Assembly (NCBI GenBank): GCA_016719635.1
Contig: JADJYT010000001.1
Span: 372,001-436,000, forward strand
Origin: Sphingobacteriales bacterium
GTDB lineage: Bacteria > Bacteroidota > Bacteroidia > Chitinophagales > JADIYW01
Length of the DNA stretch: 64,000 nucleotides
Direction: 5' to 3'
This document shows, one piece after another, positions 1 to 8,098 of this stretch; position 1 is the first letter of the stretch, and every line of letters starts with the position of its first letter. The translations under genes and the position numbers were made by a program. A model generated the notes under the pieces. It was not told where the DNA came from, ran no database searches, and saw nothing but the letters and a program-made list of their open reading frames with translations.

Positions 1-174
1 TTTTTCATTATCTTCTTTTGTATAAAATGGCAGGACATCAATACCTTCTTTTGAATGCCAGATCAGCTTATCATAAGCATCACCCTTTAAATCACGGATG
101 ATTTTTTCTTTCCATTCTGCGGCAGAAACCGGAGGAAATTGTTCGAAGATACGATCGTATGGTTCTGTTGACAT
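1..174 (-). CDS. mutA: Methylmalonyl-CoA mutase small (beta) subunit, 5' part only
   Basis: The first 58 codons of a gene that runs off the left edge, starting at the ATG whose complement is at 172-174. The translation contains FPPVSAAEWKEKI, DLKG and the block LIWHSKEGIDVLPFY. This matches the conserved N-terminus of the methylmalonyl-CoA mutase small subunit, which pairs with the B12-binding large subunit to interconvert succinyl-CoA and (R)-methylmalonyl-CoA in propionate metabolism. The B12 domain and the partner gene lie outside the window. A -7-like box (TATCTTTG on the minus strand, 179-186) ends four bases before the ATG. The family call rests on a short N-terminal segment, so a large-subunit fragment cannot be fully excluded, but the pattern fits the small subunit best. 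Confidence 0.8.
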   Translation of the reverse strand, partial: MSTEPYDRIFEQFPPVSAAEWKEKIIRDLKGDAYDKLIWHSKEGIDVLPFYTKEDNEK

Positions 175-178
175 GCTG

Positions 179-186
179 CAAAGATA
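179..186 (-). promoter_or_regulatory. -7 promoter box of mutA
   Basis: The minus strand reads TATCTTTG, an exact match to the Bacteroidota -7 consensus TAnnTTTG. It ends four bases upstream of the mutA ATG, so the transcript would begin at or next to the start codon. I see no clear -33 TTTG element at the usual distance. Confidence 0.45.
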
Positions 187-235
187 AAAAATTTGTATGG
201 GGTCATCGGCATATAGATACGCTTTTTTAGGACCG

Positions 236-3200
236 TTAGTCTATACTTAAGATTTTTATCTCCACACGCTGATTCAAGGGATTATCGGGTTTCTCCGGCA
301 ACAGCAGTTTTGTTTTTCCATAGCCTTTGTAGCTAAGACGGACCGTAGAAATGCCCTTACTGACGAGGTAATCTACGCAGGTTTTAGCACGGCTGCCCGA
401 TAGTTTCTGACAGAAATTATCATCACATAAGCCGTTGGTATGTCCACCAACCTCAACCTTCAGCTTGTTATTTTTTTTGAGGAATGCAACCACCTTATCC
501 AATTCAGGGTAAGAAGGAATCTGAAGATAAGAGGCATCCGCGACAAAATAAATATTGTTGACCTGTGCAACGGCGCCAACTTCGAGCGGCACGCTGAATA
601 AATCATATTCCTTTTGCAGTTGGGTATTATTGCCTGTTTGCTGCTGCACTTTTGACAATGAATCAATCGAACGCTTTAACGTCAGCACTTCCCGCTCCTG
701 TTGATTTTTCAGGGCATCCAGTTTGGCTTTATCCTGTTCCATCTTCAATTTCTCGGCAGCCAGCTTATCCCGTTCATCCTGCATTTGTGCCAGCAAATCG
801 TCCATCTGTTTTTTCTCCAGTTCCAACCTGCTTTTCTCCGATTCCAGTGTCGCATTCTGAGAAGCCAGCTTATCTTTTTCCACAGAAAACTTTGTACGCT
901 GTGTCTGTAAATCGATAATATCCTTTTCCAAATCCTGTTTGCTGCTGCCCAGTTTATCCAGCATATCTGTCAGCCGCTGAGAGGCAGCCTTCTGCGCTTC
1001 CTGAATGGAATCTAATTTGGCTTTCTCATCCGCCAGAACTGCTGAATGTTCGGGTTGCACTAATGCTTCAGAACGTACAGGAGCAGTTGGTGTATCTTCA
1101 GATTTCTGTTCAGGAAGAACTATAGCTTCTGCAGCCGGTGCGGAAGCTACGGCAGGAGTCTCCTCTGTAGTTGTATTATTACCAACAGGAACAGACAAAT
1201 CTTTATCAGGCATTTGAACATCCGTATTTCCTGATAAAAGCGGTGCCTGTGTTGTTACCTGAGGCTTTTTTAGCTGAGCCATTTCATCCTGAAGTTTTTT
1301 TAATTTTTCCTCATATTTTAAAATAACTGGATTGGAGTTTGCTGAGAAGGCTGGTGATGGCAGGCTGCTAACTGGTATTGTACGACTGATATCAGAAGCC
1401 GGAGCTGAATTTGTTTTTGCAGGAGTTGGAGCAGAATTAACTGCAAACGTCGGATTCTTTTGCTGCTTTTTCAAATCATCCAGTTTTTGCTGATACGCAT
1501 CATAATCCTGCGAAAACTTATCCTCCTGTTTTTCTTTAGGAGGCTGTGGGTCATAAGGTTTCTGTTGCCATGGATTGGATTCTAATTTATTGCTTTGTCC
1601 AACTTCCCGTTGCTGCTGTTTCAAGGCATCCAGCTTTTGCTGCAAAGCATCTGTCGTCGCACTTGTGGTGGCTGTGGGTGCCGTCGGATTTGGATAATCT
1701 ATGGCCGGGTTAATTGGTTTGTTATTCGTATAAACTGTCGGTGACGATGCAGAAGATCTGACAGATGCCTGTGTCTGCTGCTTTTTTAACGCATCCAGTT
1801 TTTGTTGTAATTCATCCGTAACAGGATTATTTGTCTTAAATACAGGTGTTGGAGTTGCCGGTGCAGAAATTGCAGCCGGGTCAATTTCATTGGTAACATA
1901 ATTAGGCTGACTTGCAGCTGGTGCAGTTGTTCTGTTGACGACGGAAGGGGTTGTAACAGCAATCGGCAAATCTTTTTGTGCCAACTTCGACAAATCATTG
2001 TTATTCGGATTTACAGTTGGATTATTTCTTATGTTTTCCTGTGCAGCCAGCTCTTCTCTGCTCAGTACTTTTCTGGCAGGTTCAGGCGCCTTATAAGGTT
2101 CTATCGAATTTACAACTTCTTTCTTTACAGCCGCCTGGGGTGTGACAGGTACAGCTGCATTTACCGGCTTGGATTGTTGTTGCACAACCGGAGAAGAACT
2201 GATTTGACTCTGCTGCTGTTTCAGGGCATCCAGTTTTCGCTGCAATTCGTCCGTTTGTGTATTAGCGGCAACAGGTTTGAAAACAGTAGGTGATGTTAGA
2301 GGTTGTTGCGCAGGCTGATTAAAAGTTGCTGGAATTGCTGGATCAGTATTTGATGTCGATACCAGCCTGCTGATATCAACCGGTTCCGGCCGGATTTCTT
2401 TAGGCAGTTTAATTCGATACAAATCATTTAAGCCGAAATAGGTTTTTCCACTGGAAAAATAGGCATAATCACCGGATGCGGGAATAGTATAATAAATATC
2501 CATTTCATCCGTATTGATCTTATCACCGAGGTTCAGTGGTTTGCTCCAGTTCGTCCAGGTGTTATCCAGCCGTTTGGTCATATACATATCATAGCTGCCA
2601 AATCCCGGCAACCCTGCTGAAGAAAAATACATCGTTTTACCATCTGCGGCTAAAAAGACACTCCCTTCAGAGCTGACAGTATTTATAGTGGGTCCCAGAT
2701 TTTTGGGTGCCGACCAACTGCCATCACTGTACTTATGAGAAACATATAGATCCAGATCACCGTAGGAATCCGGACGTTGTATAGCCATCAGAACCGTTTG
2801 TTCATCCAGGCTGACATGATAATGGGCAAATTCATTGTCATTCACCAGGTTGGGAATATCCAAAGATTTTGGTTTGGACCACTCTCCGTTCTTTTGTCTG
2901 GCAGAATATGAAAGACCGTTATAATTATAGGAGTTGCGGATGTACTTGTTTGCCGTATATAATTTATTATTATCACTACTGATAAAACAAATGAAATTAT
3001 TGTTTTCATTGTTCAAGGGCGGACCGATATTTTCGGCTTGGGAGAACTTACCATTTGTCATGATATAGGAATAGTAAATATCGTCGTTGTGTTCCTTGCC
3101 AATATTTTGCTCCGCAAATTTTCGGGTGAAATACAACCTGCTTCCATCAGGAGAAATCATCGGCAGATGATCATAATACTCTGAATTGACATTGGGACCT

Positions 3201-3784
3201 AAATTCTCAGGAAGCCCGACGGTTTCGCTGTATTTTATCACATTGATGGATTGCAGATATGGTGTCGTAGCGGAAGAAATTCCAATACAATCAATCTGCT
3301 GCATGCCAATCACCGCATCTGTATTGAGTATCAGTTTCAGTTTTACCACATTATAGGTGGGCTTAATCTTAAAATATGTCAGCACATCATACATCTTTTG
3401 GGTAGGAAAAGGTCGTAAATTTTCATAAACACTAATTTTTTTACCGGAGTTATCATACAATATGATTTCTGCGACAGAGCCGGAGTTCAGCGTTTCTCCA
3501 ATTATCACCTGTTGAACAGTCTGCGGGTGACTGAAACCAACAGTGATGGACTCTTTTCCAGCCTGTGATTTGGCGGGCGCCCATGCCAGTACCGATTTAC
3601 CATATTTCATGGTATTCGGATAGCCCAATACCTGCATTGCCCTGTACCTGTTTGAATTTTCTGGTATGTCCTTGTCCCTGTATTCTGATGAGAATTCAAT
3701 CAGCTGGAAGGCCCATTGAACATTTTGTCCATAGGATACAATATTATCGATAAATAAAATACAAAAACAAAAAATGAGTCTCAT
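236..3784 (-). CDS. Large OmpA-family envelope protein with PD40 propeller and repeated KLDxLK segments
   Basis: A 1182-residue secreted protein. After a signal peptide (about 1-19, ending SYGQ) comes a discoidin-like beta region (about 65-170), then WD40-like PD40 repeats (about 200-460; blocks such as ISPDGSRLYFT and AADGKTMYFSSAG). A low-complexity Pro/Ala/Thr/Gln linker (465-915) follows, then a long coiled coil (about 916-1048) and a C-terminal OmpA peptidoglycan-binding domain (about 1078-1182, with GGHTNG and NQRVEIK). The linker holds five copies of a short helical module around KLDxLKxQQ at about 511, 656, 711, 763 and 823. The layout recalls PD40-OmpA proteins of Bacteroidota envelopes such as PorE of the T9SS, but I see no TPR region. 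The likely role is anchoring an outer-membrane or periplasmic complex to peptidoglycan; the exact function is unknown. Confidence 0.85.
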   Translation of the reverse strand: MRLIFCFCILFIDNIVSYGQNVQWAFQLIEFSSEYRDKDIPENSNRYRAMQVLGYPNTMKYGKSVLAWAPAKSQAGKESITVGFSHPQTVQQVIIGETLNSGSVAEIILYDNSGKKISVYENLRPFPTQKMYDVLTYFKIKPTYNVVKLKLILNTDAVIGMQQIDCIGISSATTPYLQSINVIKYSETVGLPENLGPNVNSEYYDHLPMISPDGSRLYFTRKFAEQNIGKEHNDDIYYSYIMTNGKFSQAENIGPPLNNENNNFICFISSDNNKLYTANKYIRNSYNYNGLSYSARQKNGEWSKPKSLDIPNLVNDNEFAHYHVSLDEQTVLMAIQRPDSYGDLDLYVSHKYSDGSWSAPKNLGPTINTVSSEGSVFLAADGKTMYFSSAGLPGFGSYDMYMTKRLDNTWTNWSKPLNLGDKINTDEMDIYYTIPASGDYAYFSSGKTYFGLNDLYRIKLPKEIRPEPVDISRLVSTSNTDPAIPATFNQPAQQPLTSPTVFKPVAANTQTDELQRKLDALKQQQSQISSSPVVQQQSKPVNAAVPVTPQAAVKKEVVNSIEPYKAPEPARKVLSREELAAQENIRNNPTVNPNNNDLSKLAQKDLPIAVTTPSVVNRTTAPAASQPNYVTNEIDPAAISAPATPTPVFKTNNPVTDELQQKLDALKKQQTQASVRSSASSPTVYTNNKPINPAIDYPNPTAPTATTSATTDALQQKLDALKQQQREVGQSNKLESNPWQQKPYDPQPPKEKQEDKFSQDYDAYQQKLDDLKKQQKNPTFAVNSAPTPAKTNSAPASDISRTIPVSSLPSPAFSANSNPVILKYEEKLKKLQDEMAQLKKPQVTTQAPLLSGNTDVQMPDKDLSVPVGNNTTTEETPAVASAPAAEAIVLPEQKSEDTPTAPVRSEALVQPEHSAVLADEKAKLDSIQEAQKAASQRLTDMLDKLGSSKQDLEKDIIDLQTQRTKFSVEKDKLASQNATLESEKSRLELEKKQMDDLLAQMQDERDKLAAEKLKMEQDKAKLDALKNQQEREVLTLKRSIDSLSKVQQQTGNNTQLQKEYDLFSVPLEVGAVAQVNNIYFVADASYLQIPSYPELDKVVAFLKKNNKLKVEVGGHTNGLCDDNFCQKLSGSRAKTCVDYLVSKGISTVRLSYKGYGKTKLLLPEKPDNPLNQRVEIKILSID
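1265..2254 (-). repeat. Five dispersed KLDxLKxQQ-coding repeats inside the OmpA-family gene
   Basis: Five copies of a roughly 45-base unit encode short helices: TDELQRKLDALKQQQ, TDELQQKLDALKKQQ, TDALQQKLDALKQQQ, YQQKLDDLKKQQ and the diverged YEEKLKKLQDEMAQLKK. They lie near 2207-2254, 1772-1819, 1607-1654, 1457-1498 and 1265-1318. Proline/threonine-rich spacers of about 40-130 residues separate them. The last copies grade toward the downstream coiled coil. Confidence 0.8.
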
Positions 3785-3889
3785 ACATTAACGCCTGTTG
3801 AAAATAATGAATCTTCAGAAATTTAAAGATAAAATACAAGTTTTATACCAATATCACTGATTCCATACTTTTTTATAATTTATAACGTT

Positions 3890-3909
3890 TAATTTTGGTA
3901 TTAATTTTG
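3890..3909 (+). promoter_or_regulatory. Two -7 boxes before the gene at 3924
   Basis: Two exact TAATTTTG matches to the TAnnTTTG consensus, at 3890-3897 and 3902-3909, precede the ATG at 3924 by 26 and 14 bases. Either would give a short 5' untranslated region. A -33 element is not obvious. Confidence 0.45.
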
Positions 3910-3923
3910 AACTATACCGCAAC

Positions 3924-4820
3924 ATGAAATACAAACTTATAATAGCCGCATTTCTTTTCTCTTTCTCTACAAAAGCGCAATTAGCTCCCGATGATTATAT
4001 CAAAATAAAGTCGCTGGAAGATACTATCCGTATCTATGGTGACACACTCATTAACAGTCAGTTCGAAGAAAACCGAACAATTGCAAGCTACCGCATTATC
4101 AAGTCTTTATCGAAAGCGCTGAAGGTCAAAAACTCCTTTTATTACCGCTGGGACTCTACATTGCCCTGGAAAATAGTAATGCCGGAAGATGGCTCCTTCA
4201 AAATTTTTACCTGGTACACCCGGAGCGATATTGACCTTTACAAGTATTTTGGAACCGTGCAGGTTAAATCAGACACTTTAAAGATGTTTCCATTGATTGA
4301 TTACTCCGATTTTACGGATCATCAGGAAGATATCAACGTGGATAACGGAAACTGGATAGGCGCACTATATTATGGCATAAAAACGGTAAAAGCCGGAAAG
4401 AAAATCTATTACACCTTATTTGGGTGGGACGGAAACAATAAAACAAGCAATAAGAAAGTAATGGAAATCGTATCTTTTAATAAGCAAGGTAAGGTACGTT
4501 TTGGTGCACCTGTAATCGACATGGGCAAAGGAAGAATCCTGAACCGTTTCATCCTTGAATTCTCTGACGAAGCTACAGCCACCATGAGTTATAATGAAAC
4601 GGAGAAGAAAGTCATTTACGACCACGTCGTTCCAAGCGGAGATGCACTGGAAGGGTTTTTCGGAAATTACATCCCCGACGGAACCTATGAAGGCTTCGAA
4701 TGGAAAAAGGGCAAATGGAAACATGTCAATGAAATCGGTTATGAAAAACGAAAAGACGGTGATGTTCCAAATGTCATCAAAAAACAATCATTGGAATTAT
4801 ACACACCAAAGACAAAATAA
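3924..4820 (+). CDS. Secreted protein of unknown function
   Basis: A 298-residue protein with a clear N-terminal signal peptide (MKYKLIIAAFLFSFSTKAQ, cleavage after KAQ). The mature part is rich in aromatic and charged residues with a beta-like pattern, for example YYRWDSTLPWKIVMPEDG, LYYGIKTVKAGKKIYYTLFGWDG and a C-terminal GTYEGFEWKKGKWKHV. There is no lipobox, no transmembrane helix after the signal and no T9SS sorting domain, so it is probably periplasmic or released. I do not recognise a named family; it has the look of a conserved Bacteroidota hypothetical. It has its own -7 boxes and converges on the RNA methyltransferase gene with a gap of two bases, so it is probably monocistronic. 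Confidence 0.75.
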   Translation: MKYKLIIAAFLFSFSTKAQLAPDDYIKIKSLEDTIRIYGDTLINSQFEENRTIASYRIIKSLSKALKVKNSFYYRWDSTLPWKIVMPEDGSFKIFTWYTRSDIDLYKYFGTVQVKSDTLKMFPLIDYSDFTDHQEDINVDNGNWIGALYYGIKTVKAGKKIYYTLFGWDGNNKTSNKKVMEIVSFNKQGKVRFGAPVIDMGKGRILNRFILEFSDEATATMSYNETEKKVIYDHVVPSGDALEGFFGNYIPDGTYEGFEWKKGKWKHVNEIGYEKRKDGDVPNVIKKQSLELYTPKTK

Positions 4821-4822
4821 TC

Positions 4823-5530
4823 TTACAGTTTATCCAGAATCAACGCTGTAGCAATTGCTGCATTCAGCGACTCGGCCTTCCCATTTTTGGGAATGGTAAT
4901 GGGAAAAGTAATTTTTGACAATAAATCCTCTCTAATACCATGTCCTTCATTACCGATGAGAATAGCGCCTTTTTGGGAAAAATCCTGTGAATGATAATTT
5001 TTCCCATCTAATACGGCACCATAAACAGGCAACTTATGTTCAGCAATAATCTTTTCCAGGTCATTTTCGATAATCTGCACCCTGCCTACGGATGCCATGC
5101 TCGCCTGAACTACTTTGGGATTGAAAGCATCCACACAACCGTTCGAGCAGATAATCTTGTGTATACCAAACCAGTCACAGGTACGGATAATGGTACCCAT
5201 ATTCCCCGGATCCTGGATATCATCCAGCAGCAGCACCCATTCATTTTTCTGTACGGTCATCTTATGGGTTGGAATTTTAAATACGGCAAGGCTCTGATGT
5301 GGCTGTGTCAATGCCGTTATCTTCTTTAAGTCCGGTTCATTAACAATTTTAATTCTGCGATCGTTTAAGCTGAAATTATTTTGCAGAGTATAGATGTTTA
5401 CAACTTCCAATCCTTCATCTATTAATTCTTTTATAATTTTATCCCCTTCGGCAATAAATTCGGAATACTTATGGCGGTATTTCTTAATTTTGAGCGCGTT
5501 AATATGTTTTATTTCAGGCTGACTGAGCAT
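4823..5530 (-). CDS. TrmH/SpoU-family RNA 2'-O-ribose methyltransferase
   Basis: About 235 residues when started at the ATG for MLSQPEIKHINALK (5530); an in-frame upstream TTG at 5551 is less likely. The N-terminal part is the L30e-like substrate-binding domain. The C-terminal SPOUT domain shows the three family motifs: LLLDDIQDPGNMGTIIRT (motif 1), AILIGNEGHGI (motif 2) and ITIPKNGKAESLNAA (motif 3, knot). These enzymes use S-adenosylmethionine to methylate ribose in rRNA or tRNA; which RNA is targeted here cannot be read from sequence. The start codon is only three bases from the divergent tamL start, so its upstream control sequences must lie inside tamL. Confidence 0.9.
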   Translation of the reverse strand: MLSQPEIKHINALKIKKYRHKYSEFIAEGDKIIKELIDEGLEVVNIYTLQNNFSLNDRRIKIVNEPDLKKITALTQPHQSLAVFKIPTHKMTVQKNEWVLLLDDIQDPGNMGTIIRTCDWFGIHKIICSNGCVDAFNPKVVQASMASVGRVQIIENDLEKIIAEHKLPVYGAVLDGKNYHSQDFSQKGAILIGNEGHGIREDLLSKITFPITIPKNGKAESLNAAIATALILDKL

Positions 5531-5533
5531 TCT

Positions 5534-8050
5534 ATGCAAAATTATTTTCAAAGATGTAAAAAATTCGGATATGTAGTGTGCATACTGCTGCTCTATTCCT
5601 GCTCAGCAACCAAACATTTAGTCAAAGATGACCAAAGCCTGCTGATTGGCAACGGCATAAACATAAAATATACCGGTAAGGTTTACAGCGATAAAACCGA
5701 GTTGAAATCAGAATTAGGCAAGCAGGTGGTTTACAATCAGCAGCCCAATACAAAATTTTTGAGCTTATTCCGGTTAAAGTTGGGTATTTATACCATGACC
5801 ATTTTAAAAAATGAAAAACGGCTGGTAAAGAAAAAAATGCTGGATGAAAAGATCAGAAGCGGTAATTATACCCGTAAAGATACGTTAGCGCTCGTAAGAT
5901 TAATGAAAAAGAAAAGTTTTGAAAACTTTCTGAATGAAACGTCCGGCGGTGAGGGACCGGTGCTTTTTGACTCTACCACCATGGTGACCTCCATCAACCG
6001 GATGAAGAACTACCTGTTTTATCACGGATATTTCTACAATGACGTTTCCGCTGCGTTTAACACAAAAAAGAAGAAGACGAGCGTATCCTACAATATACAG
6101 TCAGGACCTCAATTTACCTACAGAAATGTTAAGTTATCCGTTGAAGATAGTTCCTTATACCTTATTGTGTCTTCCAGGCAGCAGGATATGCTTATGAAAA
6201 AAGGAGATCCGTTTGATATAGAACTGGTCAAAAAAGAACGTCAGCGTTTGGCTGATTTGGTTCAGAATCTGGGATATTTCACCTTTAGCCCTGAATATAT
6301 ATTCCTGAATATCGACAGTACAATTGGGAACCATCAGATTGATGCGGAATTGATTGTACGGAATGAACAGGACTCCCTGATACATAAAAAATACTCGTAT
6401 GTTGAAATCAACTATGAGATAATCGAATTTGACAAAAAGAAGGAAAATCTGAAGCTAAGCAGAAAAGATTTCATCTACGATACCATCTGCAATGTGAATT
6501 ACAGGGTGTTAAGAAGTTCTGTACTTCCAAAAGCACTGACCAAATCCATTTATATAAAACCCGGTGACTACTTTAATAAAGACCAGTTGCAAAAAACACG
6601 AAATGCACTCAATAGCCTGGGTGTATTCCGTTTTGTAAACGTAGAGAATGAACCAATCTCCATTTCACCGGAAGAAAGCGGATTATATACCAGAATAAAA
6701 TGCGCGCCGGCCAAACGACACTCCTTTAGTACGGATATCGAGTTAAACACCAATGCACAAAGCACATTAGGGTTTAACCTGGTCGGTGCCTACCGAAATA
6801 ACAATCTGTTCCGTACGGCTGCTAAATTTCAGTTTAATATCAGTACCGGAGTTGAGTTTCAGCTGCTAAAAGAAAAGCGTATCGAAAACAGTGCCATCAA
6901 TGCGGTCAATATTAATGTGGAAGCTAAAATCAATTTAGCCCGCATATTTCCAACTTTTAAGAAAAACAAATGCATTACCTATCAGAAATACAAACCGAGA
7001 ACATTCATCAGCCTGAATTACAACTTTCAAAAAAGAATCAAGCAGTATAACATTCAAACCATTGGTACCAGTTACGGGTACGAATGGTACAATGACAGGT
7101 ACAGGCATATTCTCACCCCACTCAGTTTTACGTATGTTTTACCTACCAACCTAAGCGATTCCATTCAGCGGTTAATGGAAGTAAATCCCCGTTTTAAACA
7201 GAGTTTCAGCCAGCAGTTTATAATGGGTCAGGAGTATACCTTCTCCTACACCAACCAAAACCTCAATGTCGGGAAATATAAAAACTTCTTTTATTTCCGG
7301 GGCAATGCCTTCTTTTCAGGAAATGTGTTGTACGCATTTGCGTCCATCACACAGAAAGGAAATGAAAAGCCCTATAAACTGGGCGGTGTCAGTTTCTCTC
7401 AGTTTGCACGCCTGGAAGCGGAACCCCGCTATTATTTCAACTTCAAACGCGGGCAATCGCTAACATTCAGGCTGTTTGCCGGAATAGGCATACCATATGG
7501 AAACTCCACCTATCGTGATACTGCCGTCATGCCGTATGTAAAACAGTTTTTTGCCGGAGGGCCCAACTCCATGCGTGGCTGGGGATTCCGCCTACTCGGA
7601 CCGGGTGGATTTAGAATATACGACCAGCCCAACAGAAGCTTATTAGACCAAACTGGTGACATCAAACTGGAGCTGAATGCTGAATACAGGTTTACCATTT
7701 ACAAAGTATTTAAAGGCGCCATCTTTACGGACATCGGGAACATCTGGCTGATAAAAGAAGACCCCTCCAAGCCTTTAAGTAATTTTGATGTAAAACGTTT
7801 TGCGAAGGAGCTTGCCTGGGATGCCGGTTTTGGATTGCGGCTGGACATGAACTTTTTCGTTATCCGTTTTGATGTGGCATTTGCCCTATATGACCCTGCA
7901 TTTGATGCGGGTGACAGGTGGATATTCAATAAGGTAAATAATGAAAAATATAAATTGTACAAGAAGCCGAATAATCAGGAACTGGGGCTGTATAAATTTA
8001 ATATGAGAGACTTTGTTGGATTGAACTTTGCCATTGGATATCCGTTTTAA
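5534..8050 (+). CDS. tamL: TamL: lipoprotein form of the Omp85/TamA outer-membrane assembly protein
   Basis: I start the 838-residue protein at ATG 5534, because this gives a proper lipoprotein signal (CILLLYSC, lipid-carrying Cys23); the longer frame from 5471 would bury it. The N-terminal half holds POTRA-like segments (for example a block ending KPGDYFNKDQLQKTRNALNSLG and its GVFRFVNV continuation). The C-terminal half is the Omp85 beta-barrel, with FFAGGPNSMRGWGFRLLGPGG matching the conserved lid-lock VRGF/Y-type region and DAGFGLRLD near the end. In Bacteroidota the lipidated TamA variant is called TamL and works with TamB to insert or transport envelope components. A TamB gene is in this window at 45394 but not adjacent. 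An FG-GAP protein gene follows at 8099. Confidence 0.88.
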   Translation: MQNYFQRCKKFGYVVCILLLYSCSATKHLVKDDQSLLIGNGINIKYTGKVYSDKTELKSELGKQVVYNQQPNTKFLSLFRLKLGIYTMTILKNEKRLVKKKMLDEKIRSGNYTRKDTLALVRLMKKKSFENFLNETSGGEGPVLFDSTTMVTSINRMKNYLFYHGYFYNDVSAAFNTKKKKTSVSYNIQSGPQFTYRNVKLSVEDSSLYLIVSSRQQDMLMKKGDPFDIELVKKERQRLADLVQNLGYFTFSPEYIFLNIDSTIGNHQIDAELIVRNEQDSLIHKKYSYVEINYEIIEFDKKKENLKLSRKDFIYDTICNVNYRVLRSSVLPKALTKSIYIKPGDYFNKDQLQKTRNALNSLGVFRFVNVENEPISISPEESGLYTRIKCAPAKRHSFSTDIELNTNAQSTLGFNLVGAYRNNNLFRTAAKFQFNISTGVEFQLLKEKRIENSAINAVNINVEAKINLARIFPTFKKNKCITYQKYKPRTFISLNYNFQKRIKQYNIQTIGTSYGYEWYNDRYRHILTPLSFTYVLPTNLSDSIQRLMEVNPRFKQSFSQQFIMGQEYTFSYTNQNLNVGKYKNFFYFRGNAFFSGNVLYAFASITQKGNEKPYKLGGVSFSQFARLEAEPRYYFNFKRGQSLTFRLFAGIGIPYGNSTYRDTAVMPYVKQFFAGGPNSMRGWGFRLLGPGGFRIYDQPNRSLLDQTGDIKLELNAEYRFTIYKVFKGAIFTDIGNIWLIKEDPSKPLSNFDVKRFAKELAWDAGFGLRLDMNFFVIRFDVAFALYDPAFDAGDRWIFNKVNNEKYKLYKKPNNQELGLYKFNMRDFVGLNFAIGYPF

Positions 8051-8098
8051 TAGTTTCTCCGTTCACCTACTATTCCTTATCTTTATTTACAATTCAAC

